From: Acidobacteriaceae bacterium
GTDB lineage: Bacteria; Acidobacteriota; Terriglobia; Terriglobales; Acidobacteriaceae
DNA: 42,336 nt
Assembly (NCBI GenBank): GCA_003134435.1
Contig: PLBE01000126.1
Coordinates: 59,757 to 102,092 of the forward strand
Direction: 5' to 3'
Part shown: piece after piece, positions 15,607 to 25,493 of the stretch
Layout: every line of letters begins with the position of its first letter
How positions within the stretch are numbered: the stretch's first letter is position 1
The notes under the pieces: generated by a model
The model's database searches: none
What the model saw: the letters and a program-made list of their open reading frames with translations, nothing else
What the model was told of the DNA's origin: nothing
Translations under genes and position numbers: made by a program

Positions 15607-15800
15607 CCCCCGTTAGCAAGTCGGGGTGAGCGGAGTTTCCCACCTTGTTTGACGCCAGCTCTGATCGAAAAGATACCCGCTATTTTTCCTGATTTTGTCC
15701 GTCGCGCCCGCTTATGGGGGCGAGGGGATCGCAATCAAGGCCGTTCAAAAAGCGAAGCAACATCGCACATCAGAACATCCGGCTGCCGCCTGCAACCTCT

Positions 15801-17018
15801 TTACGTCCACCGAAACCACCGCAGCGCCAGCACAAACGATACTCCGCCCCAGATCGCCAGCACCAGCAGTCGCCCCGACTGCGACCCCAAGGACGCCCCT
15901 TCGAGAATCGTCGCCCGAAGCGCATCGTTGAGCGCAGTCAACGGCAGCGCTTTGATAAATGGGTGGGCGATGGCCGGAAATCTCTGGTACGAGAAAAATA
16001 CGCCCGAGAAGATCCACATCGGCATCATGACCAGGTTGATCAGGCCGGAAACGCTCTCGATTTTCTGGGCTCGGCACGCCGTCAGCAGGCCTACGCCGCC
16101 GAACGCTACCGCTCCCAGCGATCCCAGCAGAATAACGGAGAGGATCGATCCCTGCACTCGCATGTGAAAAACCAACACGCCGAAGCCCAGCAGCAAGCCG
16201 ACTTCGATCACCATCAGCACCAGGCGGCTGCTGGTCAGGGCCAGCAGAAAATCGCTCCGCCGCATGGGCGTGGCTACGAACCGCTTCAGCAGTTTCCGCT
16301 GCCGCATTTCGACCAGCGCAAATCCTACTCCCCACATCCCCGAGTTCATCAGGTTCATGCCGAGCAGTCCGGGAATCAGAAAATCGATGTACCGCGAGCC
16401 CGGTTCACTCGACGACTGGGACGAAGTCGCCACCGCATCTTTGCGTCCGGCGGCAGCCTGCAGCGCAGCGTCAATTTCCGCTCGCGAGAGCACGCTCTCC
16501 GGACGCGCCGGATCGTAATAAAAAGTGTAGCTGCCGTCCTGGTTCGCCTCGATCGCCAGATCGTACTTTCCGAAGTGGAAGGCCTTGAGCGCCGCATCGC
16601 GCTCCAGAATCGTCGCTCGCACGGAGGATTTTTTATCCCCCGAGCTTCTGTCGGAAGCGCCCTGCAGCATCCCAAGGGTCTTCTGCGCCCCCGCGTTGTC
16701 GACGATTACCACCGAGGGCACTTCCGCCGGCTTGCTGCGGAATGCGATGCCCAAGCCTGCCGCCAATAGCAACGGAAAGATAAAAACCCAGAAAACGACT
16801 TCCGGCTCGCGTTTCAGTTCGAGAACCCGCGCCCACAACAGATGGCGGTATCCCGACCAGCGCCCATTGCGGCGGCCCTTGCGGACATCGTTGCCAACTA
16901 CGCCATCAGCCACGTTGCCAGCTTCCTGAGCAGCAGGCTGTGCGCGGTCGGCGGGCCGATCGTCGGCAGGGAGATCGGCGGCGGGATCGCTGCGAGCGTT
17001 CGTTTCGGCGTTCTTCAT
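15801..17018 (-). CDS. ABC-2 type transporter permease
   Basis: I chose the ATG at 17018 (405 residues, MKNAETNARSD...). The frame is open further upstream, but that part overlaps the ATPase gene and looks non-coding. The N-terminus is polar. A first membrane helix (VVFWVFIFPLLLAAGLGIAF) is followed by a large extracytoplasmic domain. About five more helices come after DFLIPGLLGMNLMNSG, in the ABC2_membrane_3 pattern with the late IWIF/VFFSYQRFPAIAHPF region. It forms an exporter with the ATPase encoded 17 bases upstream. The substrate is unknown; drug, lipid or polysaccharide export are all possible. Confidence 0.9.
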   Translation of the reverse strand: MKNAETNARSDPAADLPADDRPADRAQPAAQEAGNVADGVVGNDVRKGRRNGRWSGYRHLLWARVLELKREPEVVFWVFIFPLLLAAGLGIAFRSKPAEVPSVVIVDNAGAQKTLGMLQGASDRSSGDKKSSVRATILERDAALKAFHFGKYDLAIEANQDGSYTFYYDPARPESVLSRAEIDAALQAAAGRKDAVATSSQSSSEPGSRYIDFLIPGLLGMNLMNSGMWGVGFALVEMRQRKLLKRFVATPMRRSDFLLALTSSRLVLMVIEVGLLLGFGVLVFHMRVQGSILSVILLGSLGAVAFGGVGLLTACRAQKIESVSGLINLVMMPMWIFSGVFFSYQRFPAIAHPFIKALPLTALNDALRATILEGASLGSQSGRLLVLAIWGGVSFVLALRWFRWT

Positions 17019-17035
17019 CTCGACTTCGTTGGCCC

Positions 17036-18016
17036 TCAATCTTCTCGCAAATGACGTCCCGTAAGCTGCACGAAGACATCTTCGAGGCTGGCTTGGCGCG
17101 TGCTCAGATGTTCCAGTTGATGGCCCTGCTTCGTTACCGCGTCCAGCAGCGCGGGAATCGTGAGATGCGGCTCGCGGACGCTCACGCAAATCGTCGCATC
17201 CTCGCGGCGCACCGACTCCACGCTCGGCAGCGAGCGCCAGCGGTCGAGGCCGGCTTCGCCGTTTCCATCTGCGTCCTTCCCGCTGCCATTCACCTGGAAC
17301 TCGACGACATGATGGCCGCCCAGTCGGTCGATCAATTCATTCGGACTGCCTTCGGCGATAATCTGGCCATGATCGACAATGGCAAGCCGGTCGCAGAGGC
17401 GCTCCGCTTCGTCCATGTAGTGAGTCGTCAGCAGCACTGTGCCGCCTTTTTTCTGGAAGGCGCGGACGATGTCCCACAACTGACGACGACTTTGCGGATC
17501 GAGGCCCGTGGTGGGCTCGTCAAGAAAAAGAATCCGCGGATTACCGACCAGCGCAGTTGCGACCGCCAGCCGCTGCTTTTGTCCACCGGAAAGTTTGCCC
17601 ACCCAGGCATCGGCCTTTTCCGTCAACTCCAGTTCCTGGAGAACTTCGTCAGCCGGGCGCGGTTCGCTATAGAAGCTGGCGAAAAGTTCGATGGTCTCGC
17701 GCACGGTAAGTTTTTCCGAAAGGCGCGTCTCCTGCAAAGAGATGCCGATCCATTCGCGCAACTGGCGCGGGTTGTCGTTCCAGGTTTGGCCAAAAACGCG
17801 GACTTCGCCCGAAGTGGGCGCCAGCAAACCCTCGAGAATTTCGATCGTCGTGGTCTTCCCTGCTCCGTTCGGACCTAGCAGCCCGAAGCACTCCCCCGCC
17901 TCGATGCTCAGGCTGAGCCCGCGAACGGCTTCCACTTTGCCGTCATAAGTCTTGCGCAGGTTGGTGCACTCGATCGGAGATCCCACGAAAGGCATTTTAT
18001 CAGCCGCGCAAACCAT
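17036..18016 (-). CDS. ABC transporter ATP-binding protein
   Basis: The 326-residue ATPase has Walker A GPNGAGKTTT, Q-loop ISLQETRL, signature LSGGQKQRL, Walker B ILFLDEPTTGLDP and the switch histidine in LLTTHYMDEAERLCDR. The extra C-terminal domain of about 90 residues is typical of exporters of the CcmA/DrrA type paired with ABC-2 permeases. The ATG at 18016 and the one at 17995 (MPFVGSP) are both possible starts; neither has a good Shine-Dalgarno. It begins six bases after the phosphoesterase gene and precedes the permease by 17 bases, so the three are probably one transcript. Confidence 0.94.
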   Translation of the reverse strand: MVCAADKMPFVGSPIECTNLRKTYDGKVEAVRGLSLSIEAGECFGLLGPNGAGKTTTIEILEGLLAPTSGEVRVFGQTWNDNPRQLREWIGISLQETRLSEKLTVRETIELFASFYSEPRPADEVLQELELTEKADAWVGKLSGGQKQRLAVATALVGNPRILFLDEPTTGLDPQSRRQLWDIVRAFQKKGGTVLLTTHYMDEAERLCDRLAIVDHGQIIAEGSPNELIDRLGGHHVVEFQVNGSGKDADGNGEAGLDRWRSLPSVESVRREDATICVSVREPHLTIPALLDAVTKQGHQLEHLSTRQASLEDVFVQLTGRHLRED

Positions 18017-18022
18017 CCCTCG

Positions 18023-20890
18023 TCACTGAGTCTTTCGCAAGCCTAACGCACTACTCTGGGGATCGCTGGACTTTGACGAATTCCAGTTGACCGGCATCGG
18101 CGCGTTGCCTTTTGCATCCTGCCATAAGATGGCGTTTAACTTCTTCGCGTCGGCGGCGTCGGGTCGCGAGAAATTCATCAGTGACGACTCCTTAGCGCCC
18201 GCAGCTTTCTTTTCGTTCACCGCGTAAATCAAGCCGTTGCTCAGATTCTTGTCATCAGCCTGGAAAGCGGGCTGGGTTCCCGGACCTGCGAACAGTGGCG
18301 CCATCAGCGGCGCGTGCCCATCGAACAGGTTCATCGGCGGAAGCCCCAGCAAAGCTTCGATCGTGTGGATCATGCTGACCGTCGTATAAAAATGATGATC
18401 GACAAACGGCTGCGGCGGTCGCGGCGCGTACTTGCTGATCGCCAGCGCCGTGGATCGATGAGCATCGACGTGGTCGGCGCCGTCCTGGGCATCGTCTTCG
18501 AGAACGAAGATAGCAGTGTCGTCCCAGTACGCGCTATGCGACACCGCGTCAACCACGCGACCGAGCGCAAGATCGTTATCGGCGACCGAAGCTTGCGGCG
18601 TAGGCTTGCCCACACGTGTACCTCCAGTGTGGTCGTCGGGCAGGTAGAGCAGCGTAAACTGCGGCAGTTCTTTGGCGCTTCCCCGGCCCTTCACAAACTC
18701 ATCAAACTCCCGCAGGAACTCGTCGGCCCGCAGTTGGTCGGGATAGTCCGTCTCAAAATCTGGGAACAGCGGATCGTAATGATCGCGCAGCGCCGCCTTC
18801 GTCGGACGCATGCGTTGCATCTGCGGAATCGCCCACGGCCATGGACTCGGCCCGCCGCGCGGGTTGCCGACGTTCGCGGGCAAGGGATCGCCCTTCCTGA
18901 TCTCGGCCACCGGGCACGCCGCGGAACTCGGCGAAGGCGTTCCTTCCTTCGGCGATTTCGCCTTTTCTTTCTTGCACCACACTGCCGCAATGAACTCCCC
19001 GTAGATGCGATACGTAACTCCGCGCCGCGCCAGGTTGTCCCATAGAAAACCCGTACCAGGGTCGTCCACGTCGGGGATACCCTGCTCTAACGGGAATTCG
19101 TCAGCCACGGCTCCTCCGGAATCGTAGGTGCGCTCCTTGCTGCGATAGCCAATCGGCCAGGTCTTTTCGTTGTAGTCGCTGGTGGTGGCGGCGGTCGACC
19201 AGATATGACCGTCGCCGGAAACTTCTCCGCTATCGTAAAAATTGTCCAGCACTCCGAACTGCAGTGCGAGTTTGTGCTGGTTCGGCGTAATGTCCGCGCC
19301 ATACATCGTCAACGATGCGTCGCCGTCGCCCACCGGCAAGTCGCCGAAAATCTGATCGTAGGTGCGATTTTCTTTTAGAACATAAATCACGTGCCGAATC
19401 GGATTCTTCCCGCCCGCAAACTCCAACTTGCCGCCGTCGGAATGGAGGAAATTGTCTTCTTCCACCTGGCGCGTGTAGGCGGCGAGATTCTTGTCGATGT
19501 CAGCGAGGCTCAAGCGCTGAATCGAACCGCCGATCAAAGTCGGAATGTAAGGATGCTCTTTCCTCTTGCGCTCCCCTTTCAGTTGACTCAACATGTTGTC
19601 GGGTCCGCTGCTTTCTCCCTTCGCTGTCGCAATGAGCAGGTCGTTGCCCGCAACCGCGAGCGCGCTGGGATACCACTCGGTGGGGATGAATCCGGCCGGC
19701 TCCTCGTTTGGGATCTCCTCGCTGCTCCCACCGGCTCTAAATCTTGGCAGGTCCTTCACTTTGAATACTGCAACCGCGTCCAGCGCTGCGCTGGCCGCGT
19801 AGAGATACTTGCCATCGGGTGAAAGCGCCAGAGCCTGCAGCACCGATCCCGGATCCTTGAGATTGGTGTGATAAGGCCGGTAGCCCCTATCGACGATTCT
19901 CAAATCGACCGCCGCGATGCAATCCGCGTTAGCCAGAGCCACGTAGAGCGTGTTTTCATCGGGACTCAGCAACATCACCGTCGGATGCGGACTGGGCGCG
20001 ATTGGGTTCTCATCTTTCCACATCCCAATCCGCTGCGATACTTCACCTTTTTCCAGATTCAATTCCAAAATCGAAGAGCTATTCCACAAGCTGACCCAGG
20101 CCTTGGTCCCCGCCTTGTTCGCGACCACGGTGTAAGGGTACTCAGCCGGGATATAGCGCTCGTGATCGAATTTTTCGCGTCTCAATGGGAACGACTTCTC
20201 GATTTCTCCGGTAGTGACATCCAGCAGCACCACGTTGTCCGAAAGATTGTTGGCGATCAGCAACCGGTCACCCCCGGCGCCTTTAAGAACCGCGAATCCA
20301 GCCGGATAAGGCAGCGCCGTTCCCGCCGGCGTTTTGCGCAGCCCGTACGCCACTTCCTTCCCTTCCACGATCGCCTGCGGCGGGATCTTAAGAAAGCGCT
20401 CCGGAGTCACCTGTCCGTCGGCGAACTTATAAACCGCGATCCCGTTGCCCGTACTCTTTGGCTTTTCTCCAGTAGGATCGGTGATCGAGCCCATCGAGGC
20501 ATAAAGATGTTTGCCGTCGCTCGAAAACGCGAGGCCGATGAAATAGCTCTGGCGAGTGGAATAGTCGTCGCTGAGCCGGTCGTCCGGGAAATCGCGCAGT
20601 TGATTATTGCTGAGATCGAGAATCGCGATCGACTGGCGCGCCCCCGACTCTTGCGTGCCGTATCCCTGATTCAGCAGTGCCGTGTAACGGCCATCCGGAC
20701 TGAGCGCGATGGTCGCCGGAAAACTGTTAGTGCGCGCCAGATAGCCCGGAACAGGCAAGGTCAGGCTCTTGCTTGTCGGAAGATTTATGCGTCGCGAGCG
20801 ATCGGCGGCGCGTGCCATCACGAAAACCACGAGAACCGAGCAACCTGCGAGGAGCGCGACGATCACGGGCTTTTGTAGCAGTTTTTTCAC
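18023..20890 (-). CDS. YncE-like beta-propeller fused to an alkaline phosphatase-type phosphoesterase
   Basis: I prefer the GTG at 20890 (955 residues) because GAGG stands eight bases upstream and a signal-anchor follows at once (VIVALLAGCSVLVVFVMA). Residues to about 480 carry repeated ALSPDGRYTALL, LAFSSDGKHLYASM, LLSPDENTLYVAL and ALSPDGKYLYAAS blades, a YncE/40-residue beta-propeller. The second half is a phosphoesterase domain of the PF04185 type: HVIYVLKENRTYDQIFGD, then GHIWSTAATTSDY, LYLPDDHTGG, FVLEDDAQDGADHVDAHRS. It keeps the metal-ligand Asp/His patterns of the alkaline phosphatase superfamily. It is probably an exported or membrane-anchored hydrolase of phosphate esters or phospholipids. 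Substrate not predictable. Confidence 0.88.
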   Translation of the reverse strand: MKKLLQKPVIVALLAGCSVLVVFVMARAADRSRRINLPTSKSLTLPVPGYLARTNSFPATIALSPDGRYTALLNQGYGTQESGARQSIAILDLSNNQLRDFPDDRLSDDYSTRQSYFIGLAFSSDGKHLYASMGSITDPTGEKPKSTGNGIAVYKFADGQVTPERFLKIPPQAIVEGKEVAYGLRKTPAGTALPYPAGFAVLKGAGGDRLLIANNLSDNVVLLDVTTGEIEKSFPLRREKFDHERYIPAEYPYTVVANKAGTKAWVSLWNSSSILELNLEKGEVSQRIGMWKDENPIAPSPHPTVMLLSPDENTLYVALANADCIAAVDLRIVDRGYRPYHTNLKDPGSVLQALALSPDGKYLYAASAALDAVAVFKVKDLPRFRAGGSSEEIPNEEPAGFIPTEWYPSALAVAGNDLLIATAKGESSGPDNMLSQLKGERKRKEHPYIPTLIGGSIQRLSLADIDKNLAAYTRQVEEDNFLHSDGGKLEFAGGKNPIRHVIYVLKENRTYDQIFGDLPVGDGDASLTMYGADITPNQHKLALQFGVLDNFYDSGEVSGDGHIWSTAATTSDYNEKTWPIGYRSKERTYDSGGAVADEFPLEQGIPDVDDPGTGFLWDNLARRGVTYRIYGEFIAAVWCKKEKAKSPKEGTPSPSSAACPVAEIRKGDPLPANVGNPRGGPSPWPWAIPQMQRMRPTKAALRDHYDPLFPDFETDYPDQLRADEFLREFDEFVKGRGSAKELPQFTLLYLPDDHTGGTRVGKPTPQASVADNDLALGRVVDAVSHSAYWDDTAIFVLEDDAQDGADHVDAHRSTALAISKYAPRPPQPFVDHHFYTTVSMIHTIEALLGLPPMNLFDGHAPLMAPLFAGPGTQPAFQADDKNLSNGLIYAVNEKKAAGAKESSLMNFSRPDAADAKKLNAILWQDAKGNAPMPVNWNSSKSSDPQSSALGLRKTQ

Positions 20891-21023
20891 GACGGAATCC
20901 TCGAAACAGGTTGTATCATCCGGGTCCACGGTCGGGCAACCCGGCAAGCTGAGACGCTTCCATGCTCTGGCGTTGTAGAATCGGGGTTCGCTATTTCACA
21001 CCGTCACCTTTAGGAGTTTCCTC

Positions 21024-22313
21024 ATGAGTCGGCAACTCGTCCCTCGCAGGATCGTGTTCCCCGTCCTCTTCTGTGCGCTCGTCCTGTCGGCAGCCATGTC
21101 GCAGGAAGTGCCGGTCGTAAAGCCGGAAAGCGTCGGTCTCTCTTCCGAGCGGCTGGAGCGCATTTCCACCGCAGTCCAGCGCTCCATCGACGATAAACGA
21201 ATCGCCGGTGGCGTCACGCTGGTTGCTCGCCGCGGGCATGTGGCGTGGCTAAAAGCGCAAGGCATGTCAGACCGCGAAGCGGGCAAGGCGATGCGTCCCG
21301 ACACCATGTTCCGCATCTGCTCCATGTCCAAGCCCATCACCAGCGTCGCCGTGATGATGTTGTACGAAGAGGGCCACTTCCTGCTCGAGGATCCCGTCTC
21401 AAAATTCCTGCCCGAGTTTAAAAATCCGAAGGTGCTGGTAAAACCCGCGTCCGGCGAACCCTACACCATCCCCGCCACTCACGAAATCACCATTCGCGAC
21501 CTGCTGCGCCACACCTCCGGACTCACTTACCAATGGAATACCGACTTGGGCGCGATCTATCGCGACGCGAACGTCGCTTCCGGACTCCTGCCCTACGACG
21601 GCACTATCGCAGACAGCACCCGGCGTATCGCAGGTCTACCGCTCCTCTTCAATCCCGGCGAGAAGTACGAATATAGCCTCGGTCTGGACGTGCTCGGACG
21701 GCTTGTCGAAGTCGTCTCCGGTAAGCCCCTCGATGAATTCTTCCGCACTCGCATCTTCGAGCCGCTGGGCATGAAGGACAGCTATTTCTATCCGCCTGAC
21801 AACAAGCTGGACCGGCTCGCCACCGCCTACACGTACTATGACGGCAAAGGCCTCAACCCTTTCCCCGATACGCCGATCACCGAAGGCGCCTTCACCTATT
21901 CGGCGGACTATCCCACGCGCGGCCCTAAGAAGTTATTTTCTGGCGGCGCTGGACTGGTATCGACTGCAGCCGATTACGCGCGCTTCTGCCAGATGATGCT
22001 CGACGCCGGCAAGGTGGGGAACACGCGCCTGCTCAGCCGCAAATCCGTCGAATTGATGACCCAGGACCAGTTAGGAAAACTTAATCCGGAATGGGGCTTT
22101 GGCCTCGGCTTTGGCATTGAGGGAGTGAAAGCGCCGCTCTCCGAAATTGGATCCGCGGGCCAATATGGCTGGGGAGGTTTTTTCTACACCTTGTTTTCCA
22201 TCGACCCCAAAGAACAGATGATCGTAATCTTCATGGGGCAACTGCATCCCGACGGCGATCTGACCCTCAACCGCCAGGTGCACGAACTGGCCTATCAGGC
22301 CATCATCGACTAG
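21024..22313 (+). CDS. Exported serine hydrolase, beta-lactamase/class C-like family
   Basis: The 429-residue protein has AGGAG seven bases before the ATG and a signal peptide (MSRQLVPRRIVFPVLFCALVLSAAMSQ). The SxxK nucleophile motif is SMSKPITS after MFRIC. The second motif, YSL in GEKYEYSLGLDVLG, takes the place of the usual YxN. The third motif area reads LFSGGAGLVSTAADYARF near FSGGAG. This set is common in EstB-type esterases and D-aminopeptidases of the family rather than in resistance beta-lactamases. A cell-wall peptide or ester substrate is possible. It is divergent from the phosphoesterase gene. Confidence 0.9.
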   Translation: MSRQLVPRRIVFPVLFCALVLSAAMSQEVPVVKPESVGLSSERLERISTAVQRSIDDKRIAGGVTLVARRGHVAWLKAQGMSDREAGKAMRPDTMFRICSMSKPITSVAVMMLYEEGHFLLEDPVSKFLPEFKNPKVLVKPASGEPYTIPATHEITIRDLLRHTSGLTYQWNTDLGAIYRDANVASGLLPYDGTIADSTRRIAGLPLLFNPGEKYEYSLGLDVLGRLVEVVSGKPLDEFFRTRIFEPLGMKDSYFYPPDNKLDRLATAYTYYDGKGLNPFPDTPITEGAFTYSADYPTRGPKKLFSGGAGLVSTAADYARFCQMMLDAGKVGNTRLLSRKSVELMTQDQLGKLNPEWGFGLGFGIEGVKAPLSEIGSAGQYGWGGFFYTLFSIDPKEQMIVIFMGQLHPDGDLTLNRQVHELAYQAIID

Positions 22314-22314
22314 A

Positions 22315-22328
22315 GCGGAGCGCTCCGC
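22315..22328. repeat. 14-bp perfect palindrome between convergent genes
   Basis: GCGGAGCGCTCCGC stands just after the hydrolase stop codon and before the convergent transketolase gene. No T-run follows, so terminator function is uncertain. A further ATCGTGC/GCACGAT inverted repeat with a long loop lies at about 22372-22409. Confidence 0.5.
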
Positions 22329-22430
22329 CGGTTTGGGCGGAATTCAGTAGAATTTCAATTCTTTCATCGGATCGTGCCTGCGGTTGTGCGTCCACAGTTT
22401 CGCACGATGCGGAGCCTGCGGAAAACCTTC

Positions 22431-24497
22431 TTATTCCGTCCCCACCAGATGCACTTCTGATACCGGAGGCCCAGTCTGCGACTTCTTCACCCCCATCAAC
22501 TCCACCGCCTTCGCGGCAATGTGCTCGGCGGACACTTCAAACTCCTTAATCAGCTCCCAGGGAGCGCCCGAGTCTCCGAAACGGTCTTTCACTCCGATCG
22601 CGCCGGTAATGATCGGGATCCCGTAGAGCGTGGCAGACTGCGTGATGGCGCTCGATACGGGACAGGCCAACGCCCCGATCTGGTGTTCTTCCGCGGTAAG
22701 CACCACGCTGGTGTCGCGTGCGGCGCGCACGATGGCTTCGGTATCGAGCGGCTTGAGCGTGTGCATATTCAGGATGCGGGTTTCGTACCCGAAATCCTGC
22801 TTCAAGATCCAGGCGGCGCGCATGGCTTCGGGCACCATGGGACCGCAGGCGATGATGGTGAGGTCCTCGCCCTCGTCGCGATATTCAGACTCGAGCCTTG
22901 TCTCGAACGCTTCGATAAAATTCGCCGCCTCGCAACGCAGTCGAATCACGTTCGCTTTGCCGAAGGCAAACGGCGTTTTCTCATCCGTGACCATCGGCGT
23001 CGCTTCCCGCGCGAAGCGGATGTACTTCGGACCGACATGCTTCAGCAGCAGATAATCCGTCGCCTTGCGAGTTTCCACCATGTCGCAGGGCACAACCACG
23101 CTCATGTTGGGCAGTCCGCACATGGCAAACAGATCTTCGAGCGCCTGATGCGTCGCGCCATCCGGACCGACGCTCACGCCGCCGTGAGCCCCGGCAATCA
23201 GCACGTTGAAGTTGCCATAGCAGATCGAGGTGCGGATCTGGTCGAGATTGCGAGCCGCCGCGAAGGTCGCATAGGTGCCGAAGACCGGCAGCTTCCCTTC
23301 TTTCGCCAGTCCGGCGGCCGCCGAAGTCGCCGACTGCTCGGCGATGCCCATGCTGATCCAGCGCGCCTTCCGCTCCGGCTTGTTGGCGTAAAACTCGCTG
23401 ATGGTGATGGAGCCGGAAATGTCCAATCCGAAGCAGACGATGCGCGGATCGTCGCCATTGGTGGCCAGCGACTGGCCAAAACCGAGGCGCGTCGGCTTCA
23501 TCTGAACCTTCATAGTGTCAGCCGCGTTCCACCAGTAGTTGCGCTGAAACTTCGGCATCTTCGCATCCAGTTTCCGCTCGACCTCGGCTTGATATTGTTT
23601 GGCGTGGGCGAATAGCTGTTCAACCGGAACCTGTCCTTCCAGTCCAAGCTCCTTCAATCCTCTGTTTAACTCTTCGACATTCGGAACCTTTCCGTGCCAT
23701 CCCGCGACGTCTTCCATAAAGCTGACACCCTTGCCCTTGACGGTGTTGGCAATAATGACCGTGGGCTTGCGCGTCCCGGTCTTCGTCTTGGCATTCTCCA
23801 GTGCTTCGACAACCTGCTTCATGTCATGTCCGTCGATCGTGACTACGTCCCATCCGAAGGCGCGATATTTCTCCTCGAGCGGTTCAACGTTCATCACATC
23901 CTTCACCCAGCCATCAATCTGCAGCCGGTTGCGATCGACGATTCCGATCAGGTGGTCGAGCCCGAAGTGGCCAGCTTCCATCGCCGCTTCCCAGATCTGG
24001 CCTTCCTGTTGCTCGCCGTCGCCCATAATGCAGAAGACATGATGATTTTTCTTATCTAACCGGGCAGCCAGCGCGATGCCCACGGCAATGCTCAGCCCCT
24101 GGCCCAGCGATCCGGTCGAGACTTCAACCCCCGGCAGTTTGAGCCAGTGCGGATGCCCCTGATACGGCGAATACAGTTTGCGCAGCAGCGCGACATCTTC
24201 TTTCGCACAGAAGCCGGCAAAAGCCAAACCCAGATAAAGGCTCGGCGCCTTATGTCCCGTCGACCACACAATGCGGTCGCGGTCGGCCCAGTCGGGATTC
24301 GTGGGGTCGTGGTCGGCGACGCGAAGATAGAGCGCCGCAGTAATATCCATGATCGAAAGCGTACCGCCAGCGTGTCCTGAGGTGGCCGCGCACAACGCGG
24401 CTAGATCATAACCGCGCATCAAGTTGGACTGCTGCTTCAGTTCGTCAATGCTGTAAAAACGCAGAACTTCGCCAGTGGTTGAATTCTGAATAGACAT
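22431..24497 (-). CDS. tkt: Transketolase
   Basis: The 688-residue enzyme moves two-carbon ketol units between sugar phosphates in the pentose phosphate pathway using thiamine diphosphate. AAGGAG stands seven bases before the ATG. The N-terminal ThDP domain has SGHAGGTLSIMD (40-51), STGSLGQGLSIAVG (127-140) and the ThDP-metal motif GDGE at 159-162 with N190. The pyrimidine domain has GIAEQSATSAAAGLA and FGTYATF. The C-terminal domain starts after LTIIACGPMVPEA. All three domains are on one chain, although the N-terminal style resembles split archaeal-type transketolases. It ends near a convergent hydrolase gene. Confidence 0.94.
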   Translation of the reverse strand: MSIQNSTTGEVLRFYSIDELKQQSNLMRGYDLAALCAATSGHAGGTLSIMDITAALYLRVADHDPTNPDWADRDRIVWSTGHKAPSLYLGLAFAGFCAKEDVALLRKLYSPYQGHPHWLKLPGVEVSTGSLGQGLSIAVGIALAARLDKKNHHVFCIMGDGEQQEGQIWEAAMEAGHFGLDHLIGIVDRNRLQIDGWVKDVMNVEPLEEKYRAFGWDVVTIDGHDMKQVVEALENAKTKTGTRKPTVIIANTVKGKGVSFMEDVAGWHGKVPNVEELNRGLKELGLEGQVPVEQLFAHAKQYQAEVERKLDAKMPKFQRNYWWNAADTMKVQMKPTRLGFGQSLATNGDDPRIVCFGLDISGSITISEFYANKPERKARWISMGIAEQSATSAAAGLAKEGKLPVFGTYATFAAARNLDQIRTSICYGNFNVLIAGAHGGVSVGPDGATHQALEDLFAMCGLPNMSVVVPCDMVETRKATDYLLLKHVGPKYIRFAREATPMVTDEKTPFAFGKANVIRLRCEAANFIEAFETRLESEYRDEGEDLTIIACGPMVPEAMRAAWILKQDFGYETRILNMHTLKPLDTEAIVRAARDTSVVLTAEEHQIGALACPVSSAITQSATLYGIPIITGAIGVKDRFGDSGAPWELIKEFEVSAEHIAAKAVELMGVKKSQTGPPVSEVHLVGTE

Positions 24498-24700
24498 GGG
24501 CTAACTCCTTGGCGTACGCCGGGTATCAGGCAAGGCGGGAAACGGCGCATAGGCTTGCGCATTTGAACTTGCAGGACGAGCCTAGCCGGGGCAGTCGCGG
24601 GGATCAGTGAGCACGGTCACGGGCAGCCGTGACGCATTCCCGTCCGGGCGGTCGGTTCCACACCGCCGAGACGAGGAGAATCATTAATGATGAATGCCAC
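24498..24700. other. Spacer between VOC and transketolase genes
   Basis: The 203 bases hold the transketolase Shine-Dalgarno, a GC-rich stem GTCACGG/CCGTGAC at 24616-24633 (4-base loop), and the palindrome ATCATTAATGAT at 24680-24691. I see no gene and no known riboswitch. Confidence 0.5.
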
Positions 24701-25483
24701 TCACCGCGCCGATTTGAAAATCGAGAACACCGCGCCCTGCGGATCGGCAATCACCGACATGCGCCCCACTCCTTCCATCGTCATGGGAGCGAGATAGAGA
24801 TTGGCGCCCATCTGCTTCGCTTTCGCAGCCGTCGCATCCACGTCATCCACCTGAAAGTAGGCCATCCAGTGCGGCGGCACTCCGGGCTGGCGATAGGCGG
24901 CGGGCGGAATCCCTCCGATGAAATGCTCGCCGTTCTTGAGATGCAGGTAGCCGGAAGGATCCTTTGCATCAGCGCAGATCTGCCATCCCAATAGGCCGGA
25001 GTAGAAGTCCGAGGCGCGTTTCACGTCGGGAGTACTCAGATCCGCCCAGCACAGCGTCCCATGAACGTGGGCAATCTTGATCCCGGTATTGTTCTTGGCC
25101 TGCCAAATGCAGAAAGCCGCGCCCGTAGGATCCTGCAGGACGGCCATCCGCCCAAAATCCATCACGTCGAACGCCGGCGCCAGAATCGTACCCCCGAGTT
25201 GCTGCGCCTTGGCGACGGTGGCATCGGCGTTTTCGACCGCAATGTAAATCATCCAGTGCGGCGGAACGCCATGCGACCGTTCCTCGGCACGCAAAGTGCA
25301 TCCGGCAGCGGCTTCCCGCCCCTGCAGCTTGAATTCGGTATAAAATTCGTTGGGACCCATCGGACTGTCGACCGCTTCCCAGCCGAAGATGGAGCGATAG
25401 AAACCCTTGGCGGCGTTCTGGTCCGAGGTGTGGAGTTCAAGCCAGCAAAAAGAGCCCGCAGGATGCTTGTCAATGTTGGTCAT
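24701..25483 (-). CDS. Two-domain VOC (glyoxalase/dioxygenase fold) protein
   Basis: The 260-residue protein contains two similar vicinal oxygen chelate domains. They occupy residues 8-130 (SFCWLELHTSDQNAAKGFYRSIFGWE...DPTGAAFCIWQ) and 138-258 (TLCWADLSTPDVKRASDFYSGLLGWQ...DPQGAVFSIF). Each has the PPHWM.Y strand, so the two arose by duplication. VOC proteins include glyoxalases, dioxygenases and antibiotic-binding proteins. The first-strand and last-strand metal ligands are not clearly all present, so function is open. The start at 25483 has no Shine-Dalgarno but has a -10 box ten bases upstream. Confidence 0.88.
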   Translation of the reverse strand: MTNIDKHPAGSFCWLELHTSDQNAAKGFYRSIFGWEAVDSPMGPNEFYTEFKLQGREAAAGCTLRAEERSHGVPPHWMIYIAVENADATVAKAQQLGGTILAPAFDVMDFGRMAVLQDPTGAAFCIWQAKNNTGIKIAHVHGTLCWADLSTPDVKRASDFYSGLLGWQICADAKDPSGYLHLKNGEHFIGGIPPAAYRQPGVPPHWMAYFQVDDVDATAAKAKQMGANLYLAPMTMEGVGRMSVIADPQGAVFSIFKSAR

Positions 25484-25493
25484 AGCGGCCAGA

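Noticed and set aside
24498-24700. A riboswitch (for example for thiamine diphosphate) before transketolase
   Set aside because: The GC-rich stem loops do not show the conserved thi-box core, and no expression platform is evident.
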